Positions 14,700 through 18,691 of a stretch of 18,691 bases of DNA are shown piece after piece; positions within the stretch are counted from its first letter, which is position 1; each line of letters begins with the position of its first letter. This DNA comes from an uncultured Pseudomonadota bacterium (lineage in GTDB: Bacteria; Myxococcota_A; Polyangia; HGW-17), in assembly GCA_938004375.1 (NCBI GenBank), contig CALKWH010000388.1:1-18691 (forward strand), given 5' to 3'. The notes beneath the pieces are model-generated. The model searched no databases and was not told the origin of the DNA. It worked only from the letters and a program-made list of their open reading frames with translations. A program made the position numbers and the translations under genes.

Positions 14700-15602
14700 A
14701 TGTCCACGATCTACCTCGCCCCCCGCTTCCTCGAACACGAGCTCGACGCCGAGCTCGAGCGCCGCTCTGTGCCCGTGCGCGAGCAGGTGGGGCGCCTGTT
14801 TCTCTGCGACGGTGACGCAGAGCCCGTGATCTGGGCCGCGGACGTGTGGCCGGACGTGGTCGAGGCCCCTGTGGAGAGCATCTCGAAGGCCGCCGCGCTC
14901 CTGCGCGAGTACCGGATCCCGTGGGTGCACCACGGCGAGCACCACCACCGCCGCGGCGAGCTCATCGCCGGGCAGGTCCGTCGCCTGGGCGTGGAGCGCC
15001 TGCACTTCGGCGCGCCGCTGCCGGCTGGGCCCTGGGGCGCCTTCTCGCTGCCGTCTCCGGACCGGATGTGGTTCTCGACCGCGCCGCGGGCGCGGGTCCC
15101 CCTGGGCGAGGCGGAGTTCCACGAGAACAAGACCGAGCCGCCGTCCCGGGCGTACCTGAAGCTCTGGGAGGCCATGACCGTCCACGGCGCCCGTCCGGCG
15201 CGCGGCGCCCGCGTGCTGGACCTGGGCGCGGCCCCCGGCGGCTGGACCTGGGCGCTGGTGCAGGCCGGCTGCCACGTGATCGCCGTGGACAAGGCGCCTC
15301 TCACCCATGCGCTGATGCACCACCGCCATGTCGATTACCGGGCGCAGAGCGCCTTCGCGCTCGAGCCCGACGAGGCCGGCGACGTGGACTGGCTGTTCTC
15401 GGACATCATCTGCTACCCGGAGCGCCTGCTGGCGCTGGTGCGCCGCTGGCTGGACTCCGGTCACGTGACGAACTTTCTGTGCACGGTCAAGTTCCAGGGC
15501 GCCACCGACTGGGACGCCATCGACGCGTTTCTCGAGATCCCCGGCGCCCGCCTGGTGCACCAGCACCACAACAAGCACGAGTTGACCTGGATTCTGGATT
15601 GA
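14700..15602 (+). CDS. RlmM/FtsJ-like SAM-dependent 2'-O-ribose methyltransferase
   Basis: This 300-residue cytoplasmic protein has a divergent N-terminal half (residues 1-145) and a C-terminal FtsJ-type Rossmann methyltransferase. The SAM-binding motif VLDLGAAPGGWTW spans 172-184, and the K-D-K-E catalytic tetrad of RNA 2'-O-methyltransferases is complete: Lys154 (RAYLKLWEA), Asp235 (WLFSDI), Lys264 (TVKFQG) and Glu294 (NKHELTW). This arrangement matches RlmM, which methylates C2498 of 23S rRNA. It is shorter than E. coli RlmM (about 366 residues), and the N-terminal part would correspond to a reduced RNA-binding region. The target RNA is inferred. ATG 14700 lies 10 bp after the preceding stop without an obvious ribosome site. 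The gene converges on the next with only 3 bp between stops. Confidence 0.86.
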   Translation: MSTIYLAPRFLEHELDAELERRSVPVREQVGRLFLCDGDAEPVIWAADVWPDVVEAPVESISKAAALLREYRIPWVHHGEHHHRRGELIAGQVRRLGVERLHFGAPLPAGPWGAFSLPSPDRMWFSTAPRARVPLGEAEFHENKTEPPSRAYLKLWEAMTVHGARPARGARVLDLGAAPGGWTWALVQAGCHVIAVDKAPLTHALMHHRHVDYRAQSAFALEPDEAGDVDWLFSDIICYPERLLALVRRWLDSGHVTNFLCTVKFQGATDWDAIDAFLEIPGARLVHQHHNKHELTWILD

Positions 15603-15605
15603 CGG

Positions 15606-17012
15606 TTATTTGCAGACGCCGACCTGGTCCCACTCCCAGAACATCTCAGCGCAATTGCCTCCCTGAGGGCAGTTTGGCGGGTCGTATCGATCACACAGGT
15701 ACCGGCAGGCGCGATTGCCATTGCCCAGGTCGTCGCAGAAGAGCCCGGGACCGCAGGCCTGGTAGAGGCTGCAGGACTCGTTGGCCTGGGCAGGGCCCGG
15801 GTTCACGCAGGCGGTCTCCCCGATGGAATTGACGATGGTGCAGACGTGAGGGGGAAGGCAGTCATTCTCCAGAATGGCGCAGCTCGCTGGGACGACACAC
15901 AGCCCGGGCATGAAGTCACTGGAGCCCATCGCGCAGACCTTGCCGTTGAGGCAGGTTTTGCGGTCGCTGCAGAGCGGGATGCAGATCGGGTTCTCATCGC
16001 TGGACGTGAGGGGGGAGCAGAACAGGCCCGGGCCGCACTCGCTGTTGGAGGAGCAGAAGGTTCCTTCGGACAGCGGCCCCGGCAGCCGGCAATACCGGTT
16101 GCCGTCGAGGGCGTCGCCGAAGACGCAGGCGAGTTCACCGCCCCGGCAGCCGTCGCCGGTGACCGGGTCGCAGCTCATGCCCTTCGGGCACAAGCCGTAG
16201 TCGAGAAAGCCCAGCCCTTCCCCGCAGAGTTGTCCCGGGGCGCACTCGGTGCCGGTGTTGCACAGGACCCTGCATTTGGTGTCGATGCACGTGAGCGTGG
16301 GCATGCACTGATCCGCTGAGAAGCAGTCGTCGTCCTCGAGCGCATCGTTGCCGGACGGGGTGGTGCATTGAACCTGGGTTTCCTGGTTCTGGAAACGGAA
16401 GAAGTAGCAGGCCTCGGGTTCGAGGCAGCGGTTGTCGGTGATGGGGTCGCACTCGAGCTCGAGGGGCTCGCAGTAACCCATGGGGTCGGGGAGGTCGGCG
16501 TTCAGGCAGGCGGTGTTTCCGGGGCAGAAGGGGCCGCTTCTGTCGCACATCAGGACGCAGATCTTCCCTTTTTGCTGAACATCGATGCACAGGGACATCG
16601 GCTGGCACGAGGAGGAGTCATCGCAGTTTTCCCCGGGCGCATGTCCGCCCCACGGTGCGCAACCGGTCGCCTGGCTCTCGGGGAAGAAGTAGCAGGCGGC
16701 GCCGTCCGGGCATTCGGTGGACTGGAAGGCGTTGCAGGGCTTCTTCGGGATGCAGTATCCCTCGTGGATGAGCCGGCAGTCGACGCAGCCGGGCGTGCCG
16801 CCCGCGTAGCCCTCCAGGTCGTGGCACGAGGGGCCGTTGTAGCGCAGGTCGCCGTGCTCCTCGTCCATGTCGCAGGCCTCGACCGGGTCGAGCTGGCCGT
16901 TGCCGCACAGGCTCTGATCGTAGGGGAACGACGCGTGGGAGTTGCAGCCGAGCTGGGCGGCGAGCCCCAGGGACGCCAGGAAAAGGGTCACACGAACGGA
17001 GTTGCTCTTCAT
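15606..17012 (-). CDS. Cysteine-rich probable lipoprotein with N-terminal CGNG module
   Basis: This 468-residue exported protein has signal MKSNSVRVTLFLASLGLAAQLGC. Cys23 may be lipid-modified, though QLGC is an imperfect lipobox. The first mature module (CGNGQLDPVEACDMDEEHG, then PGCVDC) is the same family as the six repeats at 12680-13567. The rest holds many cysteines in units such as CPDGAACYFF, LEPEACYFF, SGPFCPGNTAC and ECGPGLFCS. No enzyme motif is visible. ACYFF recurs twice, suggesting an internal duplication. ATG 17012 has GAGG about 8 bp upstream and follows the propeller gene stop by 13 bp, so the two are one operon. A surface or adhesion role is inference from the architecture. 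Confidence 0.86.
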   Translation of the reverse strand: MKSNSVRVTLFLASLGLAAQLGCNSHASFPYDQSLCGNGQLDPVEACDMDEEHGDLRYNGPSCHDLEGYAGGTPGCVDCRLIHEGYCIPKKPCNAFQSTECPDGAACYFFPESQATGCAPWGGHAPGENCDDSSSCQPMSLCIDVQQKGKICVLMCDRSGPFCPGNTACLNADLPDPMGYCEPLELECDPITDNRCLEPEACYFFRFQNQETQVQCTTPSGNDALEDDDCFSADQCMPTLTCIDTKCRVLCNTGTECAPGQLCGEGLGFLDYGLCPKGMSCDPVTGDGCRGGELACVFGDALDGNRYCRLPGPLSEGTFCSSNSECGPGLFCSPLTSSDENPICIPLCSDRKTCLNGKVCAMGSSDFMPGLCVVPASCAILENDCLPPHVCTIVNSIGETACVNPGPAQANESCSLYQACGPGLFCDDLGNGNRACRYLCDRYDPPNCPQGGNCAEMFWEWDQVGVCK

Positions 17013-17025
17013 GATGTCGGCCTCG

Positions 17026-18646
17026 CTACGGGCGCTGCCACTCGAGGCGCACGTCGTTGACGATGGGACGGACCGCGCGGTCGGTGGTGGCGAGCCGGAT
17101 GTTCACCTCGAAGCTCCAGCCCACCAGCGGTCCGCCGTTGGCCGAAAGATCGATGGTCTGGGTCGAACCGCCCACCGGGTACTCGAAGTACTGCGGCACG
17201 CCGCCGATGTCGGCCGGGAGCCAGCCCGAGGACGGGTTCCCGAAGGCGTCCAGCGCGCGGATCCGGATGCCCGCGGCGGTGCCCATGGGCACATAGGCCT
17301 CCCACACGATGGCGTCGACCTGGGCGGCCTCGAACAGGGAATTGAAGACGTACGTCCAGAAGCCGCGGGGGGCCGTGAACGAAAGCGCGGTGGAGCCCGT
17401 GAAGTCGCTGTAGGTGTAGTGCGTGCCCACGCCGATAGTCTGGCCCGCGGGCAGGTCGGCGGCCCGGGCGTTGGTGGCCGGATCGATCTTCCACACGCGC
17501 CCGGAGTTGAGCCCCAGGGTCCAGGCGTAGCCGTGCTGGTCGAAGCCCACGCCGCGCAGATCGGTGCTGGACACGCCCGGGAGCATGTTCCCTCCAGCGT
17601 CGCGCAGCGTGCCGATGTAGGTGATCGTGCTGTTGGCGTAGTTCATCTCGTCGATGTGCAGGCGCATGGTATAGCCCAGTTGCCACAGGCTGGCCCAGAT
17701 GTCGCCGGTGGCGGGCTCGGCGGCCACGCCCAGGACCTGCATGGTGGAAGCCCCCCGTCGTTGCGCCCAGCAGTCACCGCTGACCATCGAGACCCCCGAG
17801 GTCATGCCGGGGGTGAGCGTGGTGACCGTCGTGGGGATGGTGAAGGAGTAGAGCTTGCGCTCGGCCGGGTCGTACATGTTGATGCCGCTGCAGCCGGTGT
17901 ACGAGCCGAACCAGATGCGGCCCTGGCCGTCCAGGCCGATGCCGTAGGAGCCGCACAGCCCGTGGAAGCGGCCCACCCACGTGCGGGTGTTGGTGTCGAA
18001 CACCGAGAAGCTGGTGCGGTCGTCGTAGGGGGCGATGTAGAGATAACCAGCCGAGTCCACGACGATGCCGTAGGCGCCGTTGACGTTCTCGAAGGTGCCG
18101 GTGTTCTGCTGCACGCCGTTGGCGTCGGGCTGCCAGCGGGGGACGACGCCGATACCGCTGTAAAACGGGGTGAGGGCGAAGGTCGTGGGGTCGATGCCCT
18201 GCACGCCGCCCGAGGAGTAGCCGACCCACACGGTGCCGTCGGGGCCGGCGGCCACGCCGCGGATGCTGGGCCGCGAGGGCTCGGGGACCGCGCTGTACGC
18301 GACGCAGTCGTCGGCGCGGGGGTTGCCCGCCGAGTTCACCTGGTTGGTGCCCGAGGACGTCTGGATCCCGGGGGTGCCGTTGTTCATCTCGGGGCAGCTC
18401 GTGGCGTCCCACAGGACCTTGGTCAGGCGCCCGTCGTCGCGGCCGCCGACCCACATGTTGCCGTCCAGGTCCACCGCCGTGCGGCTGGGGTTGGCGCCGA
18501 CCCAGTAGATGCCCTCCTCGGTCTTGGTGTCGGTGTTGTATTTGGTCACCGAGTTGTTCGTCTCGTTGGCCGCCCACAGGTACGGCGGGATGAACGACGC
18601 GTGGGTGAGGGTGATGCCGTCGTCGCCGGTGGGGTTGTCGGGATCG
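17026..18646 (-). CDS. Beta-propeller (Vgb/NHL-like) protein, N terminus cut by adapter
   Basis: The genomic part encodes 539 residues ending LEWQRP. Repeated blade motifs are visible: SRTAVDLDGNMWVGGR, IRGVAAGPDGTVWVGY, YGIVVDSAGYLYIAP, YGIGLDGQGRIWFGS, LGVAAEPATGDIWASL and LRGVGFDQHGYAWTLG. This is a six- or more-bladed propeller of the virginiamycin-B-lyase/NHL type, followed by a C-terminal beta domain (about the last 130 residues). Such envelope proteins in myxobacteria-like genomes are usually binding proteins rather than lyases. The N terminus, including any signal peptide, is missing. The first genomic codon is Asp at 18643-18645, and any upstream Met is adapter-derived (peptides beginning MCSSDL or MLFRSR). 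It lies 13 bp upstream of the cysteine-rich gene, probably in one operon. Confidence 0.85.
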
Positions 18647-18691
18647 AGATCGGAAGAGCACACGTCTGAACTCCAGTCACCGAATACGATC
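18647..18691 (+). other. Illumina read-2/index adapter with barcode (not genomic)
   Basis: The sequence beginning AGATCGGAAGAGC and continuing to CTCCAGTCAC (18647-18680) is the TruSeq index adapter. It is followed by an 8-base index CGAATACG (18681-18688) and ATC, the start of the flow-cell part. Genomic sequence ends at 18646. Confidence 0.98.

Noticed and set aside
12536..14707. A 723-codon minus-strand open frame antisense to the FGE-fold lipoprotein
   Set aside because: It is rich in Arg, Ala, Gly and Val without motifs; the opposite strand has a promoter, ribosome site, signal peptide and three domains.
16942..18669. A 575-codon + strand open frame ending IGRAHV
   Set aside because: It is antisense to the propeller gene, and its last residues are translated adapter.

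Overview
The insert (27-18646) is very GC-rich bacterial DNA with strongly G/C-biased third codon positions. It encodes many outer-membrane-type lipoproteins, including several very cysteine-rich ones, a TamB-type protein and a formylglycine-generating-enzyme (FGE)-fold lipoprotein. This mixture is typical of Gram-negative, myxobacterium-like 'deltaproteobacteria' (Myxococcota, Bradymonadota and relatives). That placement is inference from gene content; there is no rRNA or other marker here. Both ends are Illumina adapter (1-26 and 18647-18691, the latter carrying an index barcode), so this is an untrimmed short-read assembly contig and the outermost genes are cut artificially.

Left part. A C-terminal fragment of an unknown gene (27-164) is followed on the + strand by a Qnr/MfpA-like pentapeptide-repeat protein (203-820). 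Converging on it is a minus-strand series, read from right to left: a thioredoxin-fold lipoprotein (7087-7791), a phosphomannomutase/phosphoglucomutase (5664-7025), a 1439-residue TamB-family protein (1334-5653) and a small DUF6483-like protein (842-1207). The mutase and tamB are 10 bp apart and look like an operon for envelope building: sugar-phosphate supply plus outer-membrane/lipid transport.

Middle part. A 91-bp divergent intergenic region (7792-7882) carries a promoter candidate overlapped by a perfect 8+8 inverted repeat. From it a tight + strand run reads: a roughly 70-cysteine lipoprotein (7883-9352), a Smr-domain protein (9364-10098), a zinc-ribbon-like small protein (10095-10481, 4-bp overlap), a protein made of two fused phosphoribosyltransferase domains (10498-11703), and another cysteine-rich exported protein (11731-12405). 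A hairpin follows. A good sigma70-like promoter then drives a modular lipoprotein (12599-14689: six CGDG cysteine repeats, a cadherin-like sandwich, an FGE-fold domain) and an RlmM/FtsJ-like methyltransferase (14700-15602).

Right part. On the minus strand, a truncated beta-propeller protein (17026-18646) precedes by 13 bp a cysteine-rich probable lipoprotein (15606-17012). Its first module matches the CGDG/CGNG repeats of the FGE-fold lipoprotein.

I see no tRNA, rRNA, CRISPR array, insertion sequence, phage gene or recognisable defence locus. The most interesting material is the thioredoxin-lipoprotein/cysteine-rich-lipoprotein divergent pair with its palindrome, the tandem phosphoribosyltransferase protein in a Smr operon, and the FGE-fold lipoprotein lacking one of the two catalytic cysteines. 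The adapter ends matter most for anyone reusing the sequence.
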